From: Nitrospirillum sp034653355
Lineage (GTDB): Bacteria > Pseudomonadota > Alphaproteobacteria > Azospirillales > Azospirillaceae
Direction of reading: 5' to 3'
DNA length: 64,000 bases
Assembly: GCF_034653355.1 (NCBI RefSeq)
Contig: NZ_JAYEER010000003.1
Span: 1,116,001-1,180,000 of the forward strand
A program made the translations under genes and the position numbers. A model generated the notes under the pieces. It saw only the letters and a program-made list of their open reading frames with translations, did not search any database and had not been told where the DNA came from. Below, piece after piece: positions 24,527-33,609 of the stretch; the first letter of the stretch is position 1; each line of letters starts with the position of its first letter.

Positions 24527-26094
24527 TGGGGGACAATATTGTCCGGCTGCCGCTGGCCGCCGCGGGTGCCGCGACCGAACGGCCCATTTCCATCGCCATC
24601 GTGGCCATGGGGGGACAGGGCGGTGGCGTCCTGTCCGGGTGGATCGTCCAGCTGGCCGAAAATGCCGGCTGGGTGGCGCAGTCGACATCGGTGCCCGGCG
24701 TGGCGCAACGTACGGGCGCCACCATCTACTATATCGAGATGATGCCGCTCGCGGCGGGCCGGAAGCCCATACTGGCGCAGATGCCGACGCCGGGCGATGT
24801 CGACGTCGTCCTGGCGTCGGAATTCATGGAGGCCGGCCGCTCGATCCTAAGGGGGATCGTCACCCCCGAACGGACGATCCTGATCGCTTCCGACCACCGC
24901 TCCTTCGCGATTTCCGAGAAGAGCGCGCCCGGCAATGGCATCGCCGACAGCGATGCGGTGGCCGATGCCATCGGCGTGACGGCGCGGCGGCAGATCATCT
25001 TCAACATGGATGAGCTGGCGGCGCGCAACGGCAGCGTCATCTCCTCGGCGATGTTCGGCGCGCTGGCCGGATCGGGGGGGCTTCCCTTCGACCGCGACGC
25101 GTATCACGCCGTGATCAGGCAGGACGGCAAGGGGGTGGCCGCAAGCCTGAAGACCTTCGACGCCGCCTTTGAACGGGCGGCAAATCCGTCCCCGCCGCAT
25201 GTCGGGGCGGAAATCCCGGCCGCGTCGCGGACGGCCGGTGTGCCCTCATCCTCCGCCGATCCGCGCGTGGCCCGTCTGCTTGACCTGCTGCGCACCTCCC
25301 TGCCCGAGGCCGCCTGGCCGATGGCGTGGGCGGGCCTGCGTAAAGTCGTGGATTATCAGGATGAGCGCTACGGGACCGAGTATCTGGAAATTCTGGCGCG
25401 CCTGCATGCCGTCGACCGGCAGGCGGGGGGCCAGGACCGAGGCCATGACTTCACCGTGACGGCGGCCAAGTATGTCGCGAACGCGATGACCTACGATGAT
25501 GTCATCCGGGTCGCCGACCTGAAGACGCGCGCTGGCCGGCGCAGCCGGATCGCAAGCGAGGTGGGGGCCGGGCCGCACCATGTGCTGACCACCACCGAAT
25601 TCATGCATCCTCGCATGGAGGAGATCGCCGGCCTGTTGCCGGCCGGCTTTGCGCGCTGGCTGAAACGGCAGGGTGCGATCTATGCGTGGCTGGACCGCCG
25701 GGTGAACAAGGGGCGCCGCGTGCGGACCTATTCGCCCGCCTGGTTCCTGACGCTCTACACGCTGGGCGGGATGCGGTGGTTGCGCCGGCGCTCGTTGCGG
25801 CATGCCGAGGAGGTGGCGCACCGCGAGGTCTGGCTGGCCTGCGCGTGCGACCTTGTCCGCAAGGATTATGTCCTGGGCGGGGAGGTGCTGAAATGCCGCC
25901 GGCTGGTCAAGGGCTATTCGGACACGCACGCGCGGGGACTTTCGAGGTTCGACAAGGTGATCGCGGAAATCCGCCGTCTCGCCCACCGCGATGATGCGGC
26001 GAACTGGGCGAGGCGCCTGCGTGAAACCGCCATCAAGGACGGGGAGGGGGGCGATCTGGACGGCTTGATCCGCACGATCCGCTCCTTCTGCTGA
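24526..26094 (+). CDS. iorB: indolepyruvate ferredoxin oxidoreductase, beta subunit with DUF6537 extension
   Basis: 522 aa. The N-terminal gamma-type oxidoreductase domain (about 20-210) shows IVAMGGQGGGVLSGWIVQLAEN and STSVPGVAQRTGATIYY, typical of the catalytic partner of IorA. The C-terminal half (about 245-520) matches the DUF6537 extension seen in aerobic bacterial forms: DYQDERYGTEYLEILARLHA and SRFDKVIAEIRRL. ATG 24526 overlaps the iorA stop as ATGA, with GAGG upstream. A longer frame to 24358 is only overlap with iorA. Confidence 0.92.
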   Translation: MGDNIVRLPLAAAGAATERPISIAIVAMGGQGGGVLSGWIVQLAENAGWVAQSTSVPGVAQRTGATIYYIEMMPLAAGRKPILAQMPTPGDVDVVLASEFMEAGRSILRGIVTPERTILIASDHRSFAISEKSAPGNGIADSDAVADAIGVTARRQIIFNMDELAARNGSVISSAMFGALAGSGGLPFDRDAYHAVIRQDGKGVAASLKTFDAAFERAANPSPPHVGAEIPAASRTAGVPSSSADPRVARLLDLLRTSLPEAAWPMAWAGLRKVVDYQDERYGTEYLEILARLHAVDRQAGGQDRGHDFTVTAAKYVANAMTYDDVIRVADLKTRAGRRSRIASEVGAGPHHVLTTTEFMHPRMEEIAGLLPAGFARWLKRQGAIYAWLDRRVNKGRRVRTYSPAWFLTLYTLGGMRWLRRRSLRHAEEVAHREVWLACACDLVRKDYVLGGEVLKCRRLVKGYSDTHARGLSRFDKVIAEIRRLAHRDDAANWARRLRETAIKDGEGGDLDGLIRTIRSFC

Positions 26095-26132
26095 TGATGG
26101 GCCGAGGCTGTCCGGAGGTGAGTGCGTGGACG

Positions 26133-27647
26133 ATGCGCCGCCGGCTTTCTTTCCTGGAGGATGTCTCCCGGAGGATGGGGTTCCTGGCTTTCCTCATGCT
26201 TGCCGGCTGGGCCTGCGGCGCGTCGGGAGAGGTGCCTGCAATGCCGACGATCATTCCGGTGCCGCCGAGCGACCAGCCGCCCCTGTCCTCGGCGCTGCGG
26301 GTCACCAACCCCGGGACCGAATATATCGATCTCGACGGGAGCGGCTATGCCGAGGAGGAGTATTATATGTCGGGCGTCGCCCCCGCGATCACGGCGCAGG
26401 GAGCGACCCTTTTCCAGGTCCCCTATATCACCCGCATTCTGGTGCGTAAGCCCAAGGATCCAAGGAAGTTCAACGGCACCGTGGTGATGGAGCCTTTCAC
26501 TTGGATCGGCGAGCGCGGGGCGGGCTGGATTTTGACCAAGGACTATCTGATCCGGCAGGGCTACGCATGGGTGGGATACACCCTCAACATCAACAAGCCC
26601 GCGCAGGATCCCAAGACCACCACCGATCTCGATTGGCGGCCCGATCCGGAACCGCAGGACCTCAACCTCGACTTCATGCGCCGGTTCGACTACGCGCGCT
26701 ACGCCTCTCTCGGGACGTATTACGATCCCGCGCGGTTCCAGCGGGGCGGTCACGCCGATCCCTTCGTTCCGCAGTCCCAGGGTATAGGCGCTCAGCTTGC
26801 TTTGGCGCTGAAGTCAAATCTTGCGGATGGTCCGGTGCGGGGGCTGGAGGTAAGGCGGGTCTATGTCGACAGCTGGGCGGTCACGGCGCAGGTCTGGATG
26901 GACTATCTGGATCAAGGCCGGCACCAGCAGTGGCGCATGCCGGACGGTCGGCCCCTAATCGACGCTTATATGACGGGCAAGATGTCCTTCGGTGAGGTTG
27001 GGGGTGATGCCATCCGCGTGCCCCGTCACATGCCGGACGATGCCCCGTTCGTGGTTGTCTACAGTCAATCGGAAGCCATGCACGACGCGATTGAACAGAT
27101 CGACCTGCCGGTCGACAGCGACCGGCCGCGCCTGCGCTATTACGAGGTTGCCGGTGTTTCCCACCTGCGCCTTGCCGATTTGGGAACCGAGGAAATTGAG
27201 GATTTGCCGGCGGATGTGGGCAAGGAGTCGGACCCGCGCTGTCGCCATCTCTATGACGAACCCGCGCAGATGATCATGTTCGCCCTTTTTGACGACATGG
27301 ACCGCTGGGTTCGCGAGGGCCGCCCGATGCCCAGGGCCCCCCGTTTCAAGCGGGAGGGGCGGGGCATCGCGCGGGACGCGCGAACCGGGAACATGGTGGG
27401 GGGCGTGCGGCCCGCCTGGGTCGAGGTCCCTGCGGCGGCCTATCTCACCGACCAGGAGACCGGCTGCGGCATGGTCTACGACACCAAGGTGCCCTATGCG
27501 CGGGACACGTTGAGATCGCTCTACGGCAACTTCGCCGCATATGCCCGCAAGTTCGAGGCGGCGAAGGTGCTTTCCGAAAAGCAAGGCTATCTGCTGCCAG
27601 CGGACGCTGCGCGTCTGGTTCCGATCGCAAGGCCGGATGATTTCTGA
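26133..27647 (+). CDS. secreted alpha/beta-hydrolase domain protein
   Basis: About 504 aa. The start is uncertain: ATG 26133 has GGAGGTG 12 bases upstream, and ATG 26094 directly overlaps the iorB stop. A signal peptide (MGFLAFLMLAGWACGASG) precedes a large hydrolase-like region with FNGTVVMEPFTWIGERGAGW, GYAWVGYTLNINKP and YYEVAGVSHLRLAD. It fits the alpha/beta hydrolase domain family of about 500-aa secreted proteins. The usual nucleophile elbow is not obvious: the stretch at about 230-290 reads QSQGIGAQLALALK and VDSWAVTAQVW, where a GxSxG-type elbow is expected. Activity is therefore uncertain. It continues the iorAB operon. Confidence 0.72.
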   Translation: MRRRLSFLEDVSRRMGFLAFLMLAGWACGASGEVPAMPTIIPVPPSDQPPLSSALRVTNPGTEYIDLDGSGYAEEEYYMSGVAPAITAQGATLFQVPYITRILVRKPKDPRKFNGTVVMEPFTWIGERGAGWILTKDYLIRQGYAWVGYTLNINKPAQDPKTTTDLDWRPDPEPQDLNLDFMRRFDYARYASLGTYYDPARFQRGGHADPFVPQSQGIGAQLALALKSNLADGPVRGLEVRRVYVDSWAVTAQVWMDYLDQGRHQQWRMPDGRPLIDAYMTGKMSFGEVGGDAIRVPRHMPDDAPFVVVYSQSEAMHDAIEQIDLPVDSDRPRLRYYEVAGVSHLRLADLGTEEIEDLPADVGKESDPRCRHLYDEPAQMIMFALFDDMDRWVREGRPMPRAPRFKREGRGIARDARTGNMVGGVRPAWVEVPAAAYLTDQETGCGMVYDTKVPYARDTLRSLYGNFAAYARKFEAAKVLSEKQGYLLPADAARLVPIARPDDF

Positions 27648-27669
27648 AAGGTGGCACGCAGCGGATCAT

Positions 27670-27725
27670 TTATGAGACAATGACGTAAATTTACATATAT
27701 TGTTTATTATAGTGAACACACCCTG
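27670..27725. promoter_or_regulatory. AT-rich promoter region with palindrome
   Basis: The stretch contains the 10-bp palindrome GTAAATTTAC (27686-27695) and the AT-rich TATATTGTTTATTATAGT, upstream of the GNAT gene at 27749. It does not match the MarR-type palindrome. Confidence 0.45.
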
Positions 27726-27748
27726 TGACGCTTCAGGAGGCTCGTTGA

Positions 27749-28393
27749 ATGTCGTGGGTATGGCCGGAGGGCATCAGGAACCTGCAGGGCGGTGGCATCA
27801 GGCTTGAGCCGCTGTCCCTGGATCATGTCGCGGGCTTGACCGAGGCGGCGGCGACCGCGACCGACCATGAATGGGACATGGGCTTCGTTCCCAGGCCAGA
27901 CGACATGAAGGTCTATGTCAGCCGGGCGATTTACGATCTGCGGGCGGGGCGGAGCTTTCCATTCGCCGTGTGTCTGGAGACGGGGGAACCGATCGGTACC
28001 AGCTGGTTCCGGGTGTTCGATCCATGGCGCAGGAAGTTGGAGATTGGCTTCACCTGGTACGCTGCGCCCCATCGCAAGGGCATCGCCAACCTTCAGACCA
28101 AGCTCCTGCTCATGTCCTTCGCGTTCGACGTGCTGAACTGCATACTGGTCGAATTCCTCGTATATGAAGGCAACCTGCCGTCACGGCGCGCTATCGCCGG
28201 TTTGGGGGCGCGCCAGGACGGGATGCTGCGCCGCGTGATCCCCATGGGCGATGGCACATTCGGCGACGTGGTCGTCTTCAGCGTCTCGAATGACGAATGG
28301 CCGGTGGTGAAAAGCACCATGGCCAGCAGGCTGGAATCGCGACGGCAAGTACCGCTCGACGGGTTCCGCGCCGCTGGCCCAACTGGATCCTGA
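27749..28393 (+). CDS. GNAT-family N-acetyltransferase (RimJ/RimL-like)
   Basis: 214 aa. The protein has the RimJ/RimL layout: IRLEPLSLDHVAGLTEA, LETGEPIGTSWFRVF, KLEIGFTWYAAPHRKGIANL, VEFLVYEGNLPSRRAIAGLGAR. The acetyl-CoA binding loop is present in degenerate form (PHRKGIANLQTK). The family transfers an acetyl group to amines. It has its own promoter region and lies between iorAB and the ligase operon, on the same strand. The substrate is unknown. Confidence 0.83.
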   Translation: MSWVWPEGIRNLQGGGIRLEPLSLDHVAGLTEAAATATDHEWDMGFVPRPDDMKVYVSRAIYDLRAGRSFPFAVCLETGEPIGTSWFRVFDPWRRKLEIGFTWYAAPHRKGIANLQTKLLLMSFAFDVLNCILVEFLVYEGNLPSRRAIAGLGARQDGMLRRVIPMGDGTFGDVVVFSVSNDEWPVVKSTMASRLESRRQVPLDGFRAAGPTGS

Positions 28394-28443
28394 AGAGGCG
28401 CCCGCAGGCAGGGAGAGAGTCTTCGCCGGTGCGATTCCCGGAC

Positions 28444-28459
28444 CAGGCCTGCAGGCCTG
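28444..28459. repeat. 16-bp perfect palindrome next to the operator
   Basis: CAGGCCTGCAGGCCTG is its own reverse complement. It contains the core AGGCCT twice; a third copy lies inside the TTTAGGCCTAAA 12 bp downstream. It may be an auxiliary site for the same regulator. Confidence 0.6.
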
Positions 28460-28470
28460 AATTTAAAAAG

Positions 28471-28482
28471 TTTAGGCCTAAA
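28471..28482. promoter_or_regulatory. candidate MarR operator, perfect palindrome
   Basis: TTTAGGCCTAAA is identical to the site at 22326 and lies 78 bp upstream of the acyl-CoA ligase start. Confidence 0.65.
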
Positions 28483-28559
28483 ATAGTAATTCGTACACAT
28501 GGGCCCATAAGCCCCGGTGCATCGACATCAGGCTGCGCGCCTGTTTGAGTGAGGGTGTT

Positions 28560-30173
28560 GTGAGCAGCGAAACTGTCTTTTCGAGGTTCGTGTCGGCGGC
28601 CGGCAAATATCCGGGCAACCCTTTCCTGAACGTGCTTCCCGAAACGGCGGAGATATATGGCATCGACGCCGGGGAGATCACCTATGCCGTCATGCTGGAG
28701 CGGGTGCGGGCGCGGCAGAAGGCGTTGCGCGCTGCTGGGTTCGGCAAGGGCAGCCGGATCGGTCTTCTGCTGCAAAATAGGCCGGACTTCATCGAGATCT
28801 GGTTCGCGGCCAATGGGCTTGGCGCTTCGGTGGTGCCGATCAATCCCGACCTGCGGCGCAGCGAACTCGAATATCTGATCGGCCATTCGGAAATGAATGC
28901 CGCTTTCGTTCTGCAGGATCGGCGGGCGGAGGTGGCCGCGGCGGCACAGGCCATTGGCAGCGCCATGGTCACGCTGCTACCGCAAGAACCGCTCCCGCAA
29001 TTCCCGGGGGCGGCACCTGACCTGACGGCTCCGGATCGATCCACGGAGGCGGCCCTGCTTTACACATCCGGCACCACCGGCGATCCCAAGGGCTGCGTGC
29101 TGGCCAATGAATATTTCCTCCATTCCGGTGACTGGTATCGCGATGTTGGGGGGCTGATTTCGCTGAGCCCTGGGCTGGAGCGCATGCTTACCCCCCTGCC
29201 GGTGTTCCATATGAACGCGATGGCCGTATCGGTGCTGGCCATGATCACCGTTGGCGGGTGCCTGACCATCCTGGACCGCTTCCATCCCACCACTTGGTGG
29301 GATTCCGTGCGGCGCAGCGGTGCGACCTGCCTGCATTACCTTGGGGTCATGCCATCCATGCTGATGAAGGCGCCGGCAAGCGATCAGGACCGGAATCATT
29401 CGGTACGCTTCGGCTTCGGTGCCGGCACGCCCCGCGAACTTCACGCGCCTTTTGAGGAACGCTTTGGCTTTCCCTTGATCGAGGCTTGGGCGATGACCGA
29501 GACGGGCAGCGGCGGCGTCATTTGCGCCAGCCATGCGCCGCGCAAGATCGGCACCAACTGTTTCGGCCGGTCGACGGGGGATGTCGAGGTGCGCATTATC
29601 GACGACGCGGGTGGGGAGGCCGCCCCCAACGCGCCGGGCGAGTTGCTCGTCCGGCGGGCGGGGGACAATCCAGGTTACGGCTTCTTCAAGGAATATCTCA
29701 AAAATCCCGGGGCGACACAGGAAGCCTGGCAGGGCGGCTGGTTCCACACTGGCGATATCGTTTCCCGCGATGACGATGGCGATCTCCATTTCGTGGATCG
29801 CAAAAAGAACGTCATTCGCCGCTCTGGCGAGAACATCGCCGCGGTCGAGGTGGAGGCGGTCCTGATGAAGCATCCGCTGGTGAAGCAGGCGGCCGTCGCC
29901 GCCACACCCGACGACCTGCGCGGCGATGAGGTGGCGGCGCTGATCGTAACGCCCGCTACCGAAGCGGGCAGGGGGGTGGCTGAGGAAATAGTGCGGTGGA
30001 GCCTGGGGCAATTAGCCTACTACAAGGTGCCGGGCTGGGTCGCTTTCGTGGCGGAATTGCCGCGGACCCCGACGGAGAAGATCCTGCGGGCGGCGCTCAA
30101 GGCGCTGGTTGCCGAGAAAATGGACGGGGGCGCCTTCTTCGATACGCGCGCGCTGAAGCGGCGGCAAACATGA
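28560..30173 (+). CDS. AMP-dependent acyl-CoA/aryl-CoA ligase
   Basis: 537 aa from GTG 28560, behind GAGGGT; the frame runs on to a TTG at 28545 without a ribosome binding site. ANL superfamily motifs: LLYTSGTTGDPKGCVLAN (P-loop-like A3), AWAMTETGSGG, WFHTGDIVSRDDDGDLHFVDRKKNVIRRSGENIA and the C-terminal PTEKILRAAL with the catalytic Lys. These enzymes activate a carboxylic acid with ATP and join it to CoA. It heads a tightly coupled operon with a thiolase-like protein, a DUF35-SDR fusion and a cyclase, all ATGA-overlapping. The acid is unknown; the regulon suggests an aryl or aryl-derived acid. Confidence 0.92.
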   Translation: MSSETVFSRFVSAAGKYPGNPFLNVLPETAEIYGIDAGEITYAVMLERVRARQKALRAAGFGKGSRIGLLLQNRPDFIEIWFAANGLGASVVPINPDLRRSELEYLIGHSEMNAAFVLQDRRAEVAAAAQAIGSAMVTLLPQEPLPQFPGAAPDLTAPDRSTEAALLYTSGTTGDPKGCVLANEYFLHSGDWYRDVGGLISLSPGLERMLTPLPVFHMNAMAVSVLAMITVGGCLTILDRFHPTTWWDSVRRSGATCLHYLGVMPSMLMKAPASDQDRNHSVRFGFGAGTPRELHAPFEERFGFPLIEAWAMTETGSGGVICASHAPRKIGTNCFGRSTGDVEVRIIDDAGGEAAPNAPGELLVRRAGDNPGYGFFKEYLKNPGATQEAWQGGWFHTGDIVSRDDDGDLHFVDRKKNVIRRSGENIAAVEVEAVLMKHPLVKQAAVAATPDDLRGDEVAALIVTPATEAGRGVAEEIVRWSLGQLAYYKVPGWVAFVAELPRTPTEKILRAALKALVAEKMDGGAFFDTRALKRRQT

Positions 30174-31342
30174 TCCGCGCCCAAGCTTCCTACGATGGTG
30201 TCGTCCTCTGCGCGCCGGTGACGGTGGCTTACCAGCGCTATTCCAGCCAGCCTGCCCACTGGTGGGCTGGGCGGGCGATGCGGTCTCTTGCCGAAGCGAC
30301 AGGGTTCGGCCCGGCCGATATCGACGGCTTCTGCTTCGCCAGCTTTTCGGCGATGCCGGACACGGCGGTCGGCCTGGTCCAGCATCTGGGCCTCTCCCCC
30401 CGCTGGCTGGACCATATTCCGACCGGCGGCGCGAGTGGCGTCATGGCCCTGCGCCGCGCCGCCCGCGCGGTGCAGGGCGGTGACGCGGATGTCGTCGCCT
30501 GCGTGGCCGCCGACACCAACCGCTTGGACAGTTTCCGGCACACCCTGGCGACGTTCTCGCGTTTCTCCCAGGATGCCGTTTATCCCTATGGCTTCGGCGG
30601 GCCGAACGCGACCTTCGCCCTTATCACCGATGCCTACATGCGCGCCTATGGCGTCACACGCGACGATTTTGGCAAGCTGTGTGTCGCCCAGCGCCGCAAT
30701 GCGCGCTCCAACCCGCTCGCCCTTCAGCGCGGGGAACTGACGTTGGACGACTACCTGCGGGCGCGGCCGATTTCCGATCCCGTCCATCTCTTCGATTGCG
30801 TGATGCCCTGCGCCGGGGCGGAAGCCTTCATTGTGACGACCCCGGAGATCGCCGCGCGGCGTGGTCTGCAGATGGCGCGCATCCTGGCGACGATCGAGCG
30901 GCACAACGCCTATCCGGACGATCCGGTGCAACTGCGCGGGGGATGGGCGATGGATGCCGATTCCCTGTGGGCGTCGGCAGGGATCGCCCCGGCCGAGGTC
31001 GATATGCTTCAGGCTTATGACGATTATCCGGTGATCGTGGCGATGCAGCTTGAGGATCTGGGCTTCTGCGCCAAAGGCGGGGCCGCGGAATTCATTCGGG
31101 CGACCACCTTCGAGATTGGCGGCGACCTGCCGCTGAACACCAATGGCGGCCAGCTGTCGTTCGGTCAGGCGGGGGCGGCGGGTGGTTTCCAGAACGTGAC
31201 GGAAGCGCTGCGCCAGGTGCTGCGCCAGCCATTGGGGACCCAAGTGCCGGATGCCGATATCGCGGCGATATCCGGGTTCGGCCTGGTGAACTACGACCGC
31301 GGCGTGTGCACCGCCGCCGCCATTGTCGAGGCATGCCGATGA
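30170..31342 (+). CDS. SCP2-type thiolase-like protein without nucleophilic Cys (aldolase-type)
   Basis: 390 aa. It starts at ATG 30170, overlapping the ligase stop as ATGA; the upstream extension is frame overlap. It has the thiolase fold marks of lipid-transfer-protein thiolases: HIPTGGASGVMALRRAARAV and NTNGGQLSFGQAGAAGGFQN. In condensing or degradative thiolases a Cys sits where this protein has GGASG. The loss matches Ltp2-type steroid-side-chain aldolases, which work as a complex with a DUF35 protein. The next gene is exactly such a DUF35 protein. I infer a retro-aldol or related C-C cleavage of a CoA ester, not thiolysis. Confidence 0.85.
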   Translation: MIRAQASYDGVVLCAPVTVAYQRYSSQPAHWWAGRAMRSLAEATGFGPADIDGFCFASFSAMPDTAVGLVQHLGLSPRWLDHIPTGGASGVMALRRAARAVQGGDADVVACVAADTNRLDSFRHTLATFSRFSQDAVYPYGFGGPNATFALITDAYMRAYGVTRDDFGKLCVAQRRNARSNPLALQRGELTLDDYLRARPISDPVHLFDCVMPCAGAEAFIVTTPEIAARRGLQMARILATIERHNAYPDDPVQLRGGWAMDADSLWASAGIAPAEVDMLQAYDDYPVIVAMQLEDLGFCAKGGAAEFIRATTFEIGGDLPLNTNGGQLSFGQAGAAGGFQNVTEALRQVLRQPLGTQVPDADIAAISGFGLVNYDRGVCTAAAIVEACR

Positions 31343-32541
31343 ACCGTGAGAAGCGCGACCCGCTCGCCCGACGCAAGGAACGGCACGTCCCCCCAGGTGC
31401 GCGCAGCCGCGCGATGCATGCAATGTCCGCCAGGGCGGCCATGGGGCGCTTCGTGTTGCAGGGGTGCGTGGACTGCGGCGAGGTCACCTATCCCCCGCGC
31501 GATGCCTGTCCCCGTTGCTGGGGTGAGCTGCAATGGACTGACCGCGACCGGGGGGCGCGCGTGCTGTCGGAAACCACCATCCGTGTTTCGACCGATCTTT
31601 ACTTCTGCGGCCAGCTGCCCTGGCGCATGGGCAAGGTCGAATTGGATGCCGGTCCGGTGGCGCTTGCCCATCTGCACGCCGGTCTGAAGGTGGGAGAACG
31701 GGCTGAGATGCGGTTGATGCTGGACAGGGGTGGAAATGCGGCGCTTTTCGCCCTGCCCGCCGGAAGGGAACCCGACATGGGCGATCGGCAATGGCGCGAA
31801 TTTGTCGTTCCGGTGAAGGACCGCACGATCCTGGTCAGTGACGCCCGCAGCGCGATCGGCCGCGCTGTCGTCCACGCGCTGCACGCGGCCGGCGCCGGCC
31901 ACATCGTTGCCGGACTGGCCCCACCCGCCCGGGTGGCGGACCAGTCAGACGGCGTGTCGGGACTGACGCGGGTTCAGCCGGTCCCCCTTGACCTGACCGA
32001 TCCGGTCATGGTCGCGGAATGCATGAGCAAGATAGCCGGGCCCTTGGACATCGTCATCAACACCGCACGCCTGGTGCGGGGCGGTGGCGTCAGCGCGGAC
32101 GGCAACCTGGTGGAGCAGCGGCGAATGCTGGACATCGCCGTTCTGGGGTTCATGCGCCTGGCACAGGCCAGCGCCCCCCTGTTGCAGGGCCGTCCATCCG
32201 GCGCCTTCGTCGACCTCCTGTCCGCACAGGCGCTGGCCGGCGATTCCGATTGCGCCGGCTATGCAGCCGGTGAAGCGGCCCGGCACTCCCTCTTGCAGAG
32301 CTTCCGTCACGAAATGCGCGCCGTGGGGGTCCGGGTGCTGTCGGTCTTCACCGGACCCAGCGATGACGAGGATTATCAATCGGCTCCGCCCCCCAAGGTC
32401 GCGCCCCTGCGGCTCGCCCGGGCGATCATCGAGGCGCTGGAGGCGGGGCGGGAGGTTTCATGCGTTGGTGATGTCGCCGTCGACGCCATGGACCGTTGGC
32501 TGGCCGATCCCGCGCTTTACATGAGGGAGAAGAACCTATGA
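31339..32541 (+). CDS. DUF35 (Zn-ribbon/OB-fold) fused to a degenerate SDR domain
   Basis: 400 aa from ATG 31339, which overlaps the thiolase stop (ATGA). Residues about 30-160 form a rubredoxin-like zinc ribbon (CVDCGEVTYPPRDACPRCWG) followed by an OB-fold, the DUF35 pattern of thiolase-partner proteins. Residues about 165-385 resemble a short-chain dehydrogenase: ILVSDARSAIGRAVVHAL, DIVINTARLV, LLSAQALAGDSDCAGYAAGE. The nucleotide-binding Gly-rich motif is weak, and in the YxxxK motif the Lys is replaced by Glu. A DUF35-SDR fusion is unusual. It probably partners the Cys-less thiolase, with the SDR part contributing structure or an altered redox step. Confidence 0.82.
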   Translation: MNREKRDPLARRKERHVPPGARSRAMHAMSARAAMGRFVLQGCVDCGEVTYPPRDACPRCWGELQWTDRDRGARVLSETTIRVSTDLYFCGQLPWRMGKVELDAGPVALAHLHAGLKVGERAEMRLMLDRGGNAALFALPAGREPDMGDRQWREFVVPVKDRTILVSDARSAIGRAVVHALHAAGAGHIVAGLAPPARVADQSDGVSGLTRVQPVPLDLTDPVMVAECMSKIAGPLDIVINTARLVRGGGVSADGNLVEQRRMLDIAVLGFMRLAQASAPLLQGRPSGAFVDLLSAQALAGDSDCAGYAAGEAARHSLLQSFRHEMRAVGVRVLSVFTGPSDDEDYQSAPPPKVAPLRLARAIIEALEAGREVSCVGDVAVDAMDRWLADPALYMREKNL

Positions 32542-33323
32542 TCGCGATGGACCCAACGCTTGCCGGCCTGCTCGCCGGCATCGCTTCACGGCGGATCCGC
32601 ACCGTCGATCTCACCAATACGCTGTCACCGGATTTTCCGGTCATCGTCCTGCCGTCGGAGTTCGGCCAATGCGAGCCGTTCAGGATGGAAACCGTTTCCC
32701 GCTATGACGGGAACGGCCCCGCCTGGTACTGGAACAATATCTCGATGAACGAGCATACCGGCACGCACTTCGACGCGCCGGCGCATTGGATCACGGGCCG
32801 CGATGTGCCGAACGGCACGGTGGACGAGGTCAACCCCGACGACTTCATCCACCCCGCAGTGGTCATTGATATCAGCCGGGAGGCCGCCGCCGACGAGGAC
32901 TTCGTCCTGACCCGCGCTTTCCTTGAAGATTGGGAGGCCCGTAACGGCGCGATTCCGCCCCGGCACTGGATTTTGCTGCGCAGTGACTGGTCGAAGCGGG
33001 TGGGTACCGTGTCCTATCTCAACCTCAGGGAGGATGGCGCCCATTCACCCGGGCCGGATGCGACTGCCATGCGCTTCCTGGTGCATGACCGCGACTGTGT
33101 CGGCCTGGGTGTTGAAACCGTCGGCACCGACGCCGGGCAGGCCGCGCATTTCGATGAGCCCCTGCCGGCGCACTCCATCCTGCATGGCAACGGGCGCTTC
33201 GGCCTGCAATGCCTGACCAACCTCGACCGGCTGCCCACCTTCGGCGCGGTGGTGATGGCGATGCCGCTCAAGATCAAGGGCGGTTCGGGGAGTCCACTGC
33301 GCGTGATCGCCTTGGTCGCGTAA
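32538..33323 (+). CDS. cyclase-family (kynurenine formamidase-like) metal hydrolase
   Basis: 261 aa. The signature NEHTGTHFDAPAHW fits the HxGTHxDxPxH metal-binding motif of the cyclase/KynB family. Other features are VDLTNTLSPDFPVI and a C-terminal GSGSPLRVIALVA. Members are metal-dependent amidohydrolase-like enzymes, for example N-formylkynurenine formamidase or isatin hydrolase. ATG 32538 overlaps the stop of the DUF35-SDR gene as ATGA, with GAGGGAGAAG upstream. It is the last gene of the ligase operon, so it may act on a ring-derived amide or lactone. Confidence 0.87.
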   Translation: MIAMDPTLAGLLAGIASRRIRTVDLTNTLSPDFPVIVLPSEFGQCEPFRMETVSRYDGNGPAWYWNNISMNEHTGTHFDAPAHWITGRDVPNGTVDEVNPDDFIHPAVVIDISREAAADEDFVLTRAFLEDWEARNGAIPPRHWILLRSDWSKRVGTVSYLNLREDGAHSPGPDATAMRFLVHDRDCVGLGVETVGTDAGQAAHFDEPLPAHSILHGNGRFGLQCLTNLDRLPTFGAVVMAMPLKIKGGSGSPLRVIALVA

Positions 33324-33347
33324 GGGAGGGGCAGGCTTTCATCCATT

Positions 33348-33392
33348 CGCGGGCTTCGGGCTGATCGCACCGACATCACCCCAAAGCCCGCG
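33348..33392 (+). terminator. possible hairpin after the cyclase gene
   Basis: Arms CGCGGGCTT and AAGCCCGCG are perfect but separated by a 27-nt loop and lack a T-run. This is weak evidence for termination. Confidence 0.3.
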
Positions 33393-33609
33393 CTGTATGG
33401 TCCATGTGCATTACCGTTTCATGGCGTGTTGTTCCCGTATCAAACCGTTTCACCATGCCGGGATGGCGGGGCATGGCGGTATTCCTGGCAGCGGGATAGT
33501 CCTAACGCGCCCCACGCGGCGCCGCACGACTGTCATCGACAGAGAAACATCGGGGGCCCGTCCCATTGGCCGCCGCGTCGCCCATCACCCATCAGGGGGA
33601 AATCGAGGG

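Noticed and set aside
27686..27695. GTAAATTTAC as another MarR-type operator
   Set aside because: It lacks the GG-CC centre common to the other sites and has a different arm sequence.
30020..31423. A 467-codon minus-strand frame opposite the thiolase-like gene
   Set aside because: It is the shadow of a clearly conserved SCP2-type thiolase coupled by ATGA to both neighbours.
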